NCBI RefSeq assembly: GCF_017603825.1
Contig: NZ_CP072014.1
Coordinates: 3,100,001 to 3,164,000 of the forward strand
Direction of reading: 5' to 3'
From: Arthrobacter crystallopoietes
GTDB lineage: Bacteria > Actinomycetota > Actinomycetes > Actinomycetales > Micrococcaceae
Length of the DNA stretch: 64,000 nt
Shown: positions 32,525 to 41,544 of the stretch, piece after piece
Layout: each line of letters opens with the position of its first letter
How positions within the stretch are numbered: position 1 is the first letter of the stretch
Translations under genes and position numbers: made by a program
Notes under the pieces: generated by a model
The model's input: the letters and a program-made list of their open reading frames with translations, nothing else
What the model was told of the DNA's origin: nothing
Database searches by the model: none

Positions 32525-35065
32525 TCAGAGCGGGCCCACTGCGGTAATCCGCACCGCGGCCGTGCCCAGTTCGTCCGATTCGGCGAGATTAACGACGGCG
32601 TTAATGCCCCAGTCATGGTCCCCGGCAGGGTCGTCGAAGATCTGCCGGACCTTCCACTCCGCCGGGGACTCTTCGATGATCAGGTACTTGGGGCCACGGG
32701 CATCAGGCCCGATGCCGAGGTCATCATGTGCGTCGAAATAGGCGTCCATGGCGTCTGCCCAACGGTCCGCATCCCAGCCGCTGTCCGCGTCCAACTCGCC
32801 GAGGGCCTCTTCGTTTTCGGCTTCGAAGAGTTCCACCCGGCGGAAGAGCTCGTTGCGAACCATGACCCGGAACGCGCGGACGTTGTCCGTGAGCTTCGGC
32901 GGCGTCTTGGTCAGGACGGACTCGCTGGCATGTTCCGCTGCCAGATCCGCGGCGCCGGCGCCGGAGGTCAGCTCTTCCCATTCGTCCAGCAGGCTCGAGT
33001 CCACCTGGCGCACCAGTTCGCCGAGCCAGGCGATGATGTCTTCCAGGTCTTCGCGCAGTGCCTCGGTCGGCACCGTCTGGCGCAAGGCCTTGTAGCCGTC
33101 GGTGAGGTAGCGCAACAGGATGCCTTCGGAGCGTGCCAGCGAGTAGAACTGCACATACTCGCTGAAGTTCATCGCCCGTTCGTACATGTCCCGGATCACC
33201 GATTTGGGCGCGAGTTCGAAGTCGCCCAGCCAAGGGGCGCTCTTCCGGTACACATCGAAGGACTGGAACAACAGCTCGGCCAGCGGTTGCGGATACGTGA
33301 CCTCCTCCAGCATGGCCATGCGCTGGTCGTACTCGATGCCGTCCGCCTTCATGGCGGAAACAGCTTCACCGCGGGCCTTCTTCTCCTGCGCGGACAGCAC
33401 CTGCCGGGGCTGCTCCAGGATCGCTTCGATGGCGGAAACGACGTCAAGGGCGTAGCTGCCGCTCTCCGGATCCAGCAGTTCCAGACTGGCAACCGCGAAC
33501 GGGGACAGCGGCTGGTTCAGCGCGAAGTTTGCCTGCAGATGGATCTTCAGCCGCACCAGGCGGCCGTCTTCGTCCGGCTCGGGCAGGCGTTCCACCAGGC
33601 CGGAGGCCACGAGTTCGCGGTAGATGCCAAGCGCGCGCTTGATCAGCTTGAGCTGTGAGGCCCGGGTCTCGTGGTTCTCGGTCAGCAACCGTTTCGCGGC
33701 GGCAAAGGGATCCCCGGGACGCTCCAGCAGATTCAGCAGCATCGAGTGGCTCACCGTGAAGCTGGATGTCAGCGGCTCCGGTTGGCCGTCCACCAGCTTC
33801 TGGTAGGTCGGCTCGCCCCAGCTGACAAAGCCAGCCGGCGGCTTCTTCTTGACCACCTGGCGCAGCTTCTTCTGGTCATCACCGAACTTCGCCACCGCCT
33901 TGGCAATCGCTTTGGTGTTTTCCACCACGTGCTCCGGCGCCTGGACGACGACGGTGCCGGCCGTGTCGTACCCGGCCCGTCCTGCACGGCCGGCGATCTG
34001 ATGGAATTCCCGCGCGTTGAGCACCCGGGTACGGACGCCGTCGTACTTGCTTAACGCCGTCATCAGGACGGTTCGGATGGGGACGTTGATGCCGACACCG
34101 AGCGTGTCCGTACCGCAGATAACCTTCAGCAGGCCGGCCTGGGCCAGCTGTTCGACCAGCCGCCGGTACTTGGGCAGCATGCCGGCGTGATGGACGCCGA
34201 TGCCGTGGCGGACCAGCCGGTTCAAGGTCTTGCCGAAGCCCGGCGCGAACCGGAAGCCGGCGATCAGTTCGCCGATCCGGTCCTTCTCCTCGCGGGTGCA
34301 GACGTTGATGCTCATGAGGTTCTGGGCGCGTTCGATCGCTTCCAGCTGGCTGAAGTGCACCACGTACACCGGCACCTGGCGGGTGCTCAGGAGCTCCTCC
34401 AACGACTCCTGCACGGGCGTCTGGACGTAGTAGTAATGCAGCGGAATGGGGCGCTCGGCCGAGCTTACGGTAGTAGTCTGCCGCCCGGTGCGCTGGGTCA
34501 GCTCCTTCTCGAACCGGGTCACGTCGCCCAGAGTGGCGGACATCAGGAGGAACTGCGCCTGCGGCAGTTCCAGCAGCGGCACCTGCCAGGCCCAGCCGCG
34601 CTGCGGATCAGAGTAGTAATGGAATTCGTCCATGACCACGGTTCCCAGCTCGGCCTCCGAACCCTCGCGCAGGGCGATGTTGGCGAGTATTTCCGCAGTG
34701 CAGCAGATGATGGGAGCGTCCTGGTTCACGGACGAGTCACCGGTAACCATACCGACGTTGTCCGGACCGAAGATCTCGCACAAGGCGAAGAACTTTTCCG
34801 AGACGAGCGCCTTGATCGGCGCCGTGTAGTAACTGCGCCGCCCGTGGGCCATGGCATGAAAATGCGAGGCGATGGCCACCATTGACTTACCCGAGCCGGT
34901 CGGCGTAGCCAGGATGACGTTGTTGCCCGTGACCAGTTCCATCACCGCCTCGTCCTGGGCCGGATACAGCGCCATGCCACGGCCCTCCACCCAGTCGATG
35001 AAGGCGGTGTAGATTTCGTCCGGGTTGGCAGTGGCGGCTGCGGGGAGCTGTTCAAGTAGGTTCAT
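32525..35065 (-). CDS. DEAD/DEAH box helicase with DUF3516 C-terminal region
   Basis: An 846-residue Ski2-like superfamily 2 helicase, probably acting on RNA. Motif I is ATPTGSGKS (53-61), motif II DEFH (146-149) and motif III LMSATLG. The second RecA domain holds GVHHAGMLPKYRRLVE and motif VI HQIAGRAGRAG. The C-terminal half is the actinobacterial DUF3516 region, unlike the exosome-type arch of eukaryotic Ski2. The role is presumed to be RNA processing or decay. A TAGGCT hexamer lies 9 nt before the ATG on the minus strand with GGAGGGG between, so the leader is very short. The two downstream genes appear to be in the same operon. Confidence 0.88.
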   Translation of the reverse strand: MNLLEQLPAAATANPDEIYTAFIDWVEGRGMALYPAQDEAVMELVTGNNVILATPTGSGKSMVAIASHFHAMAHGRRSYYTAPIKALVSEKFFALCEIFGPDNVGMVTGDSSVNQDAPIICCTAEILANIALREGSEAELGTVVMDEFHYYSDPQRGWAWQVPLLELPQAQFLLMSATLGDVTRFEKELTQRTGRQTTTVSSAERPIPLHYYYVQTPVQESLEELLSTRQVPVYVVHFSQLEAIERAQNLMSINVCTREEKDRIGELIAGFRFAPGFGKTLNRLVRHGIGVHHAGMLPKYRRLVEQLAQAGLLKVICGTDTLGVGINVPIRTVLMTALSKYDGVRTRVLNAREFHQIAGRAGRAGYDTAGTVVVQAPEHVVENTKAIAKAVAKFGDDQKKLRQVVKKKPPAGFVSWGEPTYQKLVDGQPEPLTSSFTVSHSMLLNLLERPGDPFAAAKRLLTENHETRASQLKLIKRALGIYRELVASGLVERLPEPDEDGRLVRLKIHLQANFALNQPLSPFAVASLELLDPESGSYALDVVSAIEAILEQPRQVLSAQEKKARGEAVSAMKADGIEYDQRMAMLEEVTYPQPLAELLFQSFDVYRKSAPWLGDFELAPKSVIRDMYERAMNFSEYVQFYSLARSEGILLRYLTDGYKALRQTVPTEALREDLEDIIAWLGELVRQVDSSLLDEWEELTSGAGAADLAAEHASESVLTKTPPKLTDNVRAFRVMVRNELFRRVELFEAENEEALGELDADSGWDADRWADAMDAYFDAHDDLGIGPDARGPKYLIIEESPAEWKVRQIFDDPAGDHDWGINAVVNLAESDELGTAAVRITAVGPL

Positions 35066-35121
35066 GTCCCCTCCAGCCTATCGGTCGGTGCGCCGCCGGG
35101 GGACGGGTGTAACGGAAGCCG

Positions 35122-35127
35122 TAGGCT
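35122..35127 (+). promoter_or_regulatory. leaderless -10 element of the Tam-like methyltransferase gene
   Basis: TAGGCT lies 6 nt before the ATG at 35134. Confidence 0.55.
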
Positions 35128-35133
35128 GGGCGT

Positions 35134-35907
35134 ATGAAATGGGACCCGTCCAAGTACGCCGAGTTTGCGGATTACCGCAGCCGCCCCTTCTTCGACCTGA
35201 CCGGCAGGATTGCCGCGGAGGAGCCGCGCCGGGTGGTGGACCTGGGCTGCGGTCCGGGCAGCCTGACCGCGGCGCTGGCAGACCGGTGGCCCCGGGCGCG
35301 GGTGACGGGACTGGATTCGTCTGCCGCCATGATCGCCGCAGCCAATGCCGCTTCACAACTGCAGAACCTGGATTTCGCAGTCGGCGACATCGCGGCCTGG
35401 GCCCCGCCGCAGGATCTGGACGTGCTCGTCTCGAACGCCGCCCTCCAGTGGCTTCCGGGGCACCAGGACCTGCTGCGCGAGTGGGCGTCCTGCCTGACCT
35501 CCGGCGCGTGGCTGGCGTTCCAGGTTCCCGGCAACTTCTCTGCGCCGTCGCATGTGTTGATGCGCCGGCAGGCGGCCTCCAGCAAGTGGCATTCCCTTCT
35601 CGACGGCGTGCTCCGGCACGAAGATGCCGTCAGCGAGCCCGCGGATTACCTCGCCCTGCTGCTGGAGGCGGGATTCGACGCCGATGCGTGGGAGACCACG
35701 TACCTCCACGTCTTGCAGGGGCCGGATCCGGTGCTGGAGTGGGTCCGGGGGACTGGCCTGCGCCCGGTACTGGCCGCCTTGGCACCCGAGGAGGCCGCCG
35801 AGTTCGAGACGGAATATGCCGAGGCGCTGCGCCATGCCTATCCGGCAGGCCCGCACGGAACGGTCTTCCCCTTCAGGCGGATTTTCTGCGTTGCGCGCAA
35901 GCGCTGA
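35134..35907 (+). CDS. trans-aconitate 2-methyltransferase-like SAM methyltransferase
   Basis: A 257-residue Rossmann methyltransferase. Motif I is VVDLGCGPGSLTAALA (about 30-45) and the acidic residue after strand 2 is in GLDSSAAMI. The opening MKWDPSKYAEFADYRSRPF and the later SNAALQWLPGHQDLL agree closely with Tam enzymes, which methylate trans-aconitate to limit its inhibition of aconitase. The name is based on pattern resemblance, so another small carboxylate acceptor remains possible. It converges on the metallo-hydrolase gene, and the two coding sequences abut. Confidence 0.82.
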   Translation: MKWDPSKYAEFADYRSRPFFDLTGRIAAEEPRRVVDLGCGPGSLTAALADRWPRARVTGLDSSAAMIAAANAASQLQNLDFAVGDIAAWAPPQDLDVLVSNAALQWLPGHQDLLREWASCLTSGAWLAFQVPGNFSAPSHVLMRRQAASSKWHSLLDGVLRHEDAVSEPADYLALLLEAGFDADAWETTYLHVLQGPDPVLEWVRGTGLRPVLAALAPEEAAEFETEYAEALRHAYPAGPHGTVFPFRRIFCVARKR

Positions 35908-36546
35908 CTACCAGCCCCGCTCGCGCCATTCGGACAGGTGCGGCCGTTCGGCGCCGAGCGTGGTGCCCTTGCCGTGGCCCGGGTGGACCACTGTGTCGTC
36001 CGGCAGGTAGTCGAAAAGGCGGCGTTCGACGTCGTCAATCAGCGAGGCGAAGCGCTGCGGGTCCTGCTGGGTGTTGCCAACGCCTCCCGGGAACAGCGAG
36101 TCCCCGGTGAACAGGTGCGAGGGTCCGTGCGCGTTGCGGTACAGGAGGGCCACCGAGCCGGGAGTGTGCCCGCGCAGTTTGATGGCCTCCAGCGAGAACC
36201 CGTCGAATTCCGCGATGTCGCCGTGATCTAGTGCGACGTCGGCGGGAACCTCGATCTGCGCGATGTCTTCGGTTCCGGCCGCGGTGCGGGCGCCGGTGAG
36301 TTTCACCGTCTCGGCAAGGGCGCGCACATGGTCCCAGTGGCTGTGCGTGGTGATGATCATTGCCACTTTGGCGGGCGCCTGACTGTCCTGCGCCCCTTCG
36401 GCCAGCAGTTTTTCGATGGCGGGCAGATCGTCCGCGGCGTCGATGAGCACCTGTGCGCCGGTGTCCTTGGCCGTGATTAGATAGACGTTGTTGTCCATCT
36501 CGCTGACGGACGCCGAGCGGATGGTGATGTCATCAAGTTCCCACAT
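35908..36546 (-). CDS. MBL-fold metallo-hydrolase (glyoxalase II-like)
   Basis: A 212-residue metallo-beta-lactamase-fold enzyme with THSHWDH (67-73), giving His68, His70, Asp72 and His73 as metal ligands. Further ligand segments are GHTPGSVALL, TGDSLFPGGVG and the C-terminal HPGHGKGT. The set is complete, so two zinc or iron ions should bind. The length and motif order fit hydroxyacylglutathione hydrolase-like enzymes. Actinobacteria of this type lack glutathione, so the true thioester may be a mycothiol adduct or something else. A leaderless-type -10 precedes the ATG. Confidence 0.85.
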   Translation of the reverse strand: MWELDDITIRSASVSEMDNNVYLITAKDTGAQVLIDAADDLPAIEKLLAEGAQDSQAPAKVAMIITTHSHWDHVRALAETVKLTGARTAAGTEDIAQIEVPADVALDHGDIAEFDGFSLEAIKLRGHTPGSVALLYRNAHGPSHLFTGDSLFPGGVGNTQQDPQRFASLIDDVERRLFDYLPDDTVVHPGHGKGTTLGAERPHLSEWRERGW

Positions 36547-36552
36547 GCGCCC

Positions 36553-36558
36553 AGTCTA
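36553..36558 (-). promoter_or_regulatory. leaderless -10 element of the MBL-fold hydrolase gene
   Basis: The minus strand reads TAGACT, then 6 nt, then ATG 36546. Confidence 0.55.
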
Positions 36559-36685
36559 ATCACAGTCCGGAGGCTGCCCGGGCGGGGTCTGCGCCGAGAG
36601 TGAAAGTCCTTGTCCGACGCCGGGAAATTGGCGTAAATTCGATTGGTCCGGGAACGGACAATTGCAGAAGGGCAGGCAGCGGTAC

Positions 36686-37057
36686 ATGGAAGCTGACCAA
36701 TTCGACTGGCGGCTGGACAAGCAGAGCTCGGTGCCGCTGTTCGAGCAGTTGCGCCTGCGCATTATTGAGGCATCCGACGTCGGAGAGCTGACTATCGGAA
36801 CCAAGCTGCCGCCGGTGCGGCGGCTAGCCGACCATCTCGGCATTGTGCCTAACACCGTGGCCCGCGCCTACCGGGAACTGGAAACGGCGGGCCGGGTGAC
36901 AACCGGAGGCCGGGCCGGCACCGTGATCAGCGCAGGCGGGGACGAGTCCTCGCGGCTGCTGGCCGAGGCGGCCGCCACGTTCGCGGAGACGGCCAGGGCA
37001 CAGGGCGCCACGTTGAAGACTGCATTGGCTGCGGTCAAGGCGGCCCTGGAACGCTGA
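36686..37057 (+). CDS. GntR family transcriptional regulator, YtrA-like
   Basis: A 123-residue regulator with a winged helix at about 10-78. It has VPLFEQLRLRIIEA, IGTKLPPVRRLADHLGIVPNTVARAYRELE (the helix-turn-helix) and the wing GRVTTGGRAGTVIS. Only about 40 helical residues follow, too few for a ligand-binding domain. This places it in the short YtrA subgroup, whose members often control ABC transporters; none is adjacent here. The first ATG is at 36686; an upstream TTG at 36662 is possible. An 8-bp inverted repeat 51 nt after the stop could be its operator or its terminator. Confidence 0.82.
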   Translation: MEADQFDWRLDKQSSVPLFEQLRLRIIEASDVGELTIGTKLPPVRRLADHLGIVPNTVARAYRELETAGRVTTGGRAGTVISAGGDESSRLLAEAAATFAETARAQGATLKTALAAVKAALER

Positions 37058-37107
37058 CCCAGCAGACCAACCGGGCGAGACGAAAAAGCCCCGCCCACGT
37101 TGAAGGT

Positions 37108-37130
37108 ACGCGGACAATTATGGTCCGCGT
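37108..37130. repeat. inverted repeat between the GntR gene and uvrA
   Basis: ACGCGGAC (37108-37115) and its perfect complement (37123-37130) surround the AT-rich centre AATTATG. No T-tract follows. It may be a weak terminator for the GntR gene or a protein-binding palindrome. Confidence 0.45.
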
Positions 37131-37160
37131 TCGCACCGATGTGCTGAACGCAATACGTTT

Positions 37161-37176
37161 TCGAACGGACTTTCGA
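37161..37176 (+). promoter_or_regulatory. LexA (SOS) box of uvrA
   Basis: TCGAACGGACTTTCGA matches the actinobacterial LexA operator TCGAAC-N4-GTTCGA with one mismatch (T for G in the right half). It sits just upstream of the uvrA -10, where LexA would block RNA polymerase. uvrA is a classical SOS gene. Confidence 0.75.
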
Positions 37177-37177
37177 T

Positions 37178-37183
37178 TAGAGT
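37178..37183 (+). promoter_or_regulatory. leaderless -10 element of uvrA
   Basis: TAGAGT is followed after 7 nt by GTG 37191. The hexamer overlaps the earlier in-frame GTG at 37182, which therefore could not be translated from this promoter. Confidence 0.55.
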
Positions 37184-37190
37184 GGAAACC

Positions 37191-40094
37191 GTGCTAAAAG
37201 CGAGTGAATCAACTGGACCCGGATCCCACGAGGATGCCCGGACGGACCTATCCCGGCTGGTCGTGAAGGGCGCGCGGGAGCACAACCTGCGCAATGTCGA
37301 CCTAGACCTGCCCAGGGATTCCATGATCGTATTCACCGGGCTTTCCGGTTCCGGCAAGTCCTCCCTGGCCTTCGACACGATCTTCGCCGAGGGGCAGCGC
37401 CGCTATGTCGAATCGCTGTCAGCCTATGCGCGCATGTTCCTGGGCCAAGTGGACAAACCCGATGTCGACTTCATTGAAGGCCTTTCCCCGGCAGTTTCCA
37501 TCGACCAGAAATCGACGAGCAAGAATCCCCGTTCCACGGTGGGCACGATCACCGAGATCTATGACTATATGCGGCTGCTTTGGGCCCGGGTAGGCCGCCC
37601 GCACTGCCCGGTTTGCGGCCAGCCAGTGACACGGCAGACTCCGCAGCAAATTGTGGATCAGCTGCTGGAGCTTGAGAGCGGTACCCGGTTCCAGATCCTC
37701 GCCCCGGTAGTCCGCGGGCGCAAGGGCGAGTTCGTGGACCTGTTCAAGGAACTTTCCGCCAAGGGCTATTCCCGCGCCAAGGTGGACGGCAAACTGATCC
37801 AGCTGTCGGAACCGCCCAAGCTCGGCAAGCAGTTCAAGCACACCATCGAAGTCGTTATCGACCGACTGGTGGTCAAGGAGGGCATCCAGCAGCGGCTGAC
37901 TGACTCGATCGAGACCGGGCTGGGCCTGGCGGAGGGCCGTGTACTGGCGGACTTTGTGGACCTGGATGAAGGCGATCCGGGACGTACCCGGGCCTTTTCG
38001 GAGCACCTTGCCTGTCCCAATGAACACCCGCTGGCCATTGACGAAGTCGAGCCGCGGTCCTTCTCGTTTAACAATCCGTTCGGTGCCTGCCCGGTCTGTA
38101 CCGGCATCGGCAGCAAGCTTGAGGTGGACGAAGACCTGGTCGTTCCGGACCCGGAGCTCAGCCTCGGCGACGGCGCGATCGCGCCCTGGGCCCTGGGCAC
38201 GGCGACGCAGCAGTACTGGAACCGGCTGCTTGAAGGCCTGTCGCACGAACTCGGATTCTCCATGGACGTCCCCTTCAATGAGCTGTCCAAAGAAGCGCGC
38301 AAGGCCGTGCTCTACGGCAAGGACCACAAGGTGGTGGTTCAGTACCGCAACCGGTTTGGCCGCGAACGCAAGTACAGCACCGGTTTCGAAGGCGCGGTGC
38401 AGTACATCCACCGCAAGCATCTGGAAACCGAGTCCGACAATGCGCGGGACCGTTATGAGCAGTACATGCGGGAAGTACCCTGTCCCGAGTGCAAGGGTGC
38501 GCGCCTGAACCCGGCGTCCCTGTCGGTGCTCATCAACGGCAGGTCAATTGCCGAAGTGTCAGCAATGCCGCTGCAGGAATGCCGCGACTTCCTGGATTCA
38601 CTGGAGCTGACGCCGCGGGAGGCGCAAATTGCCCAGCAGGTGCTCATCGAGATCCAGGCCAGGCTCCGCTTCCTGCTGGACGTAGGCCTCTCCTACCTGA
38701 ACCTCGAACGAGCTGCCGGCACACTCTCCGGCGGTGAAGCGCAGCGCATCCGGTTGGCCACACAGATCGGTTCCGGCTTGGTCGGCGTGCTCTACGTTCT
38801 GGACGAGCCATCCATCGGCCTGCACCAGCGCGACAACCGCCGGCTGATCGAAACCCTGACCCGGCTGCGCGACCTCGGCAACACTCTGATCGTGGTCGAG
38901 CACGACGAAGACACCATCAGCGAAGCCGACTGGATTGTCGACGTCGGTCCGGGTGCAGGCGAGCACGGAGGCCAGATAGTCCATTCCGGTTCGCTCAAGG
39001 AACTGCTGGACAATGAGCAGTCCATTACGGGTGATTACCTGGCCGGCAGGCGCCGTATCGACATCCCCGCCAAGCGCCGCAAGATCGATAAGAAGCGACA
39101 GCTCAAGGTGGTCGCTGCCCGGGAAAACAACCTGCAGGGCATCGACGCAGTCTTCCCGCTTGGCGTCTTCACCGCGGTCACCGGGGTGAGCGGCTCCGGA
39201 AAATCCACGCTCGTCAATGACATCCTGTACAAGGTACTGGCCAACAAGCTCAACCGGGCCAAGCAGGTCGCCGGCCGGCATACGCGCGTCGAGGGCCTTG
39301 AGCACCTGGACAAGGTCATCCACGTCGACCAGAGTCCGATCGGCCGCACGCCGCGGTCCAACGCGGCCACCTACACCGGTGTCTTCGACAATATTCGCAA
39401 GCTCTTCGCCGAAACCAACGAGGCCAAGGTGCGCGGCTACCAGCCCGGACGGTTCTCGTTCAACGTCAAGGGCGGGCGCTGTGAAGCATGCAGCGGCGAC
39501 GGCACACTGAAGATCGAGATGAACTTCCTGCCGGACGTCTATGTCCCCTGCGAGGTCTGTCACGGCGCCCGTTACAACCGCGAGACGCTTGAAGTCCACT
39601 ACAAGGGCAAGACCATTGCGGATGTGCTGGACATGCCGATCGAGGAAGGTGCGGAATTCTTCGCGGCTTTCACCCCGATTGCCCGTCACTTGAATACGTT
39701 GGTGGACGTCGGCTTGGGGTACGTCCGGCTCGGCCAGCCCGCTACCACCCTCTCCGGCGGCGAAGCGCAGCGGGTGAAGCTCGCGAGCGAGTTGCAGAAG
39801 CGTAGCAACGGTCGGAGTATCTACGTGCTGGACGAACCCACCACCGGGCTGCACTTCGAGGATATCCGCAAGCTGTTGCTGGTACTCCAGTCATTGGTGG
39901 ACAAGGGCAACACCGTGATCACCATCGAACACAACCTGGACGTCATCAAGAGTGCCGACTGGGTAGTGGATCTTGGACCGGACGGAGGTTCCGGCGGCGG
40001 CCGTATTATTGCCGCAGGCACGCCTGAACAGGTTGCGAAGGCGGAGGTCAGCCACACCGGCCGGTTCCTCGCGGAAGTACTTGACACGGCCTGA
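37191..40094 (+). CDS. uvrA: excinuclease ABC subunit UvrA
   Basis: A 967-residue double ABC-type ATPase that scans DNA for damage and loads UvrB. The first Walker A is GLSGSGKS (50-57) and the second GVSGSGKS (665-672). Both ABC signatures are present as [12 protein letters not shown] and [12 protein letters not shown]. Zinc-binding Cys pairs occur in [18 protein letters not shown] and [18 protein letters not shown]. The length is standard. GTG 37191 is chosen because the -10 hexamer overlaps the alternative GTG at 37182, which would add three residues. A LexA-type box upstream indicates damage induction. The HAD gene begins 72 nt after the stop. Confidence 0.96.
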   Translation: MLKASESTGPGSHEDARTDLSRLVVKGAREHNLRNVDLDLPRDSMIVFTGLSGSGKSSLAFDTIFAEGQRRYVESLSAYARMFLGQVDKPDVDFIEGLSPAVSIDQKSTSKNPRSTVGTITEIYDYMRLLWARVGRPHCPVCGQPVTRQTPQQIVDQLLELESGTRFQILAPVVRGRKGEFVDLFKELSAKGYSRAKVDGKLIQLSEPPKLGKQFKHTIEVVIDRLVVKEGIQQRLTDSIETGLGLAEGRVLADFVDLDEGDPGRTRAFSEHLACPNEHPLAIDEVEPRSFSFNNPFGACPVCTGIGSKLEVDEDLVVPDPELSLGDGAIAPWALGTATQQYWNRLLEGLSHELGFSMDVPFNELSKEARKAVLYGKDHKVVVQYRNRFGRERKYSTGFEGAVQYIHRKHLETESDNARDRYEQYMREVPCPECKGARLNPASLSVLINGRSIAEVSAMPLQECRDFLDSLELTPREAQIAQQVLIEIQARLRFLLDVGLSYLNLERAAGTLSGGEAQRIRLATQIGSGLVGVLYVLDEPSIGLHQRDNRRLIETLTRLRDLGNTLIVVEHDEDTISEADWIVDVGPGAGEHGGQIVHSGSLKELLDNEQSITGDYLAGRRRIDIPAKRRKIDKKRQLKVVAARENNLQGIDAVFPLGVFTAVTGVSGSGKSTLVNDILYKVLANKLNRAKQVAGRHTRVEGLEHLDKVIHVDQSPIGRTPRSNAATYTGVFDNIRKLFAETNEAKVRGYQPGRFSFNVKGGRCEACSGDGTLKIEMNFLPDVYVPCEVCHGARYNRETLEVHYKGKTIADVLDMPIEEGAEFFAAFTPIARHLNTLVDVGLGYVRLGQPATTLSGGEAQRVKLASELQKRSNGRSIYVLDEPTTGLHFEDIRKLLLVLQSLVDKGNTVITIEHNLDVIKSADWVVDLGPDGGSGGGRIIAAGTPEQVAKAEVSHTGRFLAEVLDTA

Positions 40095-40166
40095 TCGGCA
40101 GCGCGGTATATACCCCAAGGGGAATGTTTGTAACGCATAACCTTCAAGGTATGGAAAAATGCCTAG

Positions 40167-40871
40167 GTGACTTCTTTGCCGGCGCTGGTTCTCTTTGACC
40201 TTGATGGGACTCTGGTGGATCCCGCGGGGGCCATCACAGGGGGTATCAGCCGAGCCTTGCAGCTAGCCGGGCTGCCGGTCCCGCGGCAGGATGTCCTCGA
40301 CTCCATGGTCGGTCCTCCGCTGGGGCAGTCGCTGCGGGAGAAGGCCGGGGTTCCGGAGAGCGATCTAGCCGAAGTCATTAGGCTCTACCGGACCGAGTAC
40401 CGTCTTTCCGGGATGGCAGCCAGCCATGTATATCCCGGAGTGGAAGGGCTGCTGCAGCAGTTGAAGACCGAAGGCACCATCCTGGCCGTGGCTACGCAGA
40501 AACCCACTCCGATCGCCGACGAACTACTCCGCGTACAAGGGTTGACCGCCTACTTCGACAGTATCCATGGCGCAGGCTTTGACGATCCGGGCAGCGGCAC
40601 CGCAGCCGATGCAGGCAAGATCCCGATTCTCGAAGAGGCTTTGCGGCAGTACGCCGGAGGATACGGCAGCGTGGTGATGGTGGGGGACCGGCACTACGAC
40701 ATTACGGCCGCCGTCCACCACGGCATTCCGGCTATCGGAGTTAGCTGGGGATTTGCGGCCGACGGCGAGCTTGAAGCCGCCGGTGCTGCCGCCGTCGTCG
40801 TCAATACGCAGGAACTAGCGGAGGAACTGGCACGCCAGCAAGCGGCCGTCACACAAGGAACGGAGAGGTAA
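40167..40871 (+). CDS. HAD family hydrolase (phosphoglycolate phosphatase/PpaX-like)
   Basis: A 234-residue HAD phosphatase. The nucleophile motif is LFDLDGTLVD (Asp11, with Asp13 as acid/base). Motif II follows in VATQKPTP, with the Thr in the usual position, and motif IV is VMVGDRHYDITAA. The four-helix cap lies between motif I and II (subfamily IA). Relatives remove phosphate from phosphoglycolate or pyrophosphate; the substrate here is not certain. The start is GTG. The acyltransferase gene follows after 4 nt, and uvrC directly after that, forming a compact three-gene run. Confidence 0.83.
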   Translation: MTSLPALVLFDLDGTLVDPAGAITGGISRALQLAGLPVPRQDVLDSMVGPPLGQSLREKAGVPESDLAEVIRLYRTEYRLSGMAASHVYPGVEGLLQQLKTEGTILAVATQKPTPIADELLRVQGLTAYFDSIHGAGFDDPGSGTAADAGKIPILEEALRQYAGGYGSVVMVGDRHYDITAAVHHGIPAIGVSWGFAADGELEAAGAAAVVVNTQELAEELARQQAAVTQGTER

Positions 40872-40875
40872 GGGA

Positions 40876-41544
40876 ATGGAATTTTTCGAAGGCACCCGTG
40901 CTGCGTTCCGTGCCGTGATCTCCGGAACCTGCCGGCCCACGGTTGAGGGGCTGGAAAACTTCCCGCCGGAGGGCCCGGTCATCGTCGCCCCCAACCACCA
41001 GTCGTTTTTCGACAGCATCATCGTCCAGGCCCTGATGCCGCGCAAGGTGGCGTTCTTTGCGAAGGCCGAGTACTTCACCGCAAAGGGACCGAAGGGCTCC
41101 GCGATGCGCTGGTTCTTCAACAGCGTCGGCTCCGTCCCGGTAGAACGGGGGGAACAGGCTGCCAGCGTCGCGGCGCTGCAGACAGCGGTGGAAATTCTTG
41201 AGCGGAACGAGGCCTTCGGCATCTATCCCGAAGGCACCCGCTCCCGCGACGGTTTGCTGTACCGTGGAAGAACAGGCGTTGGCTGGCTTGCCCTGACCAC
41301 CGGTGCTCCCGTGGTGCCGGTGGGACTGATCGGAACCGACAGGCTCCAGCCGGCGGACAAGAAAATGATCAAGCCGCAGCATTTCACCCTGAAGGTCGGC
41401 GCGCCGCTGTATTTCGACAAGACGGGCCCGGGACACTCCCTGCCTGCCCGCCGTGCCGCCACGGATAAGATTATGGACGCCATTGCCGAACTGAGCGGGC
41501 AGGAACGGGCCGGCACCTACAACCAATCCAAACAGGCACAGTAA
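40876..41544 (+). CDS. 1-acyl-sn-glycerol-3-phosphate acyltransferase (PlsC-like)
   Basis: A 222-residue membrane-associated acyltransferase. The catalytic NHQSFFD (40-46) gives His41 and Asp46. The glycerol-phosphate binding motif is [10 protein letters not shown], and the later PVVPVGLIG strand is also typical. Such enzymes add the second fatty acid to lysophosphatidic acid in phospholipid synthesis, but paralogues with other acceptors are common in actinobacteria. The hydrophobic character is modest, suggesting peripheral attachment. GGAGAGGTAAGGG precedes the ATG. Its stop overlaps the uvrC start (TAATG), so the two are co-translated. Confidence 0.85.
   Translation: MEFFEGTRAAFRAVISGTCRPTVEGLENFPPEGPVIVAPNHQSFFDSIIVQALMPRKVAFFAKAEYFTAKGPKGSAMRWFFNSVGSVPVERGEQAASVAALQTAVEILERNEAFGIYPEGTRSRDGLLYRGRTGVGWLALTTGAPVVPVGLIGTDRLQPADKKMIKPQHFTLKVGAPLYFDKTGPGHSLPARRAATDKIMDAIAELSGQERAGTYNQSKQAQ

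Noticed and set aside
40112-40130. CCCC-AA-GGGG after uvrA as a terminator
   Set aside because: The stem is only 4 bp with a 2-nt loop and no T-tract, too weak to call.
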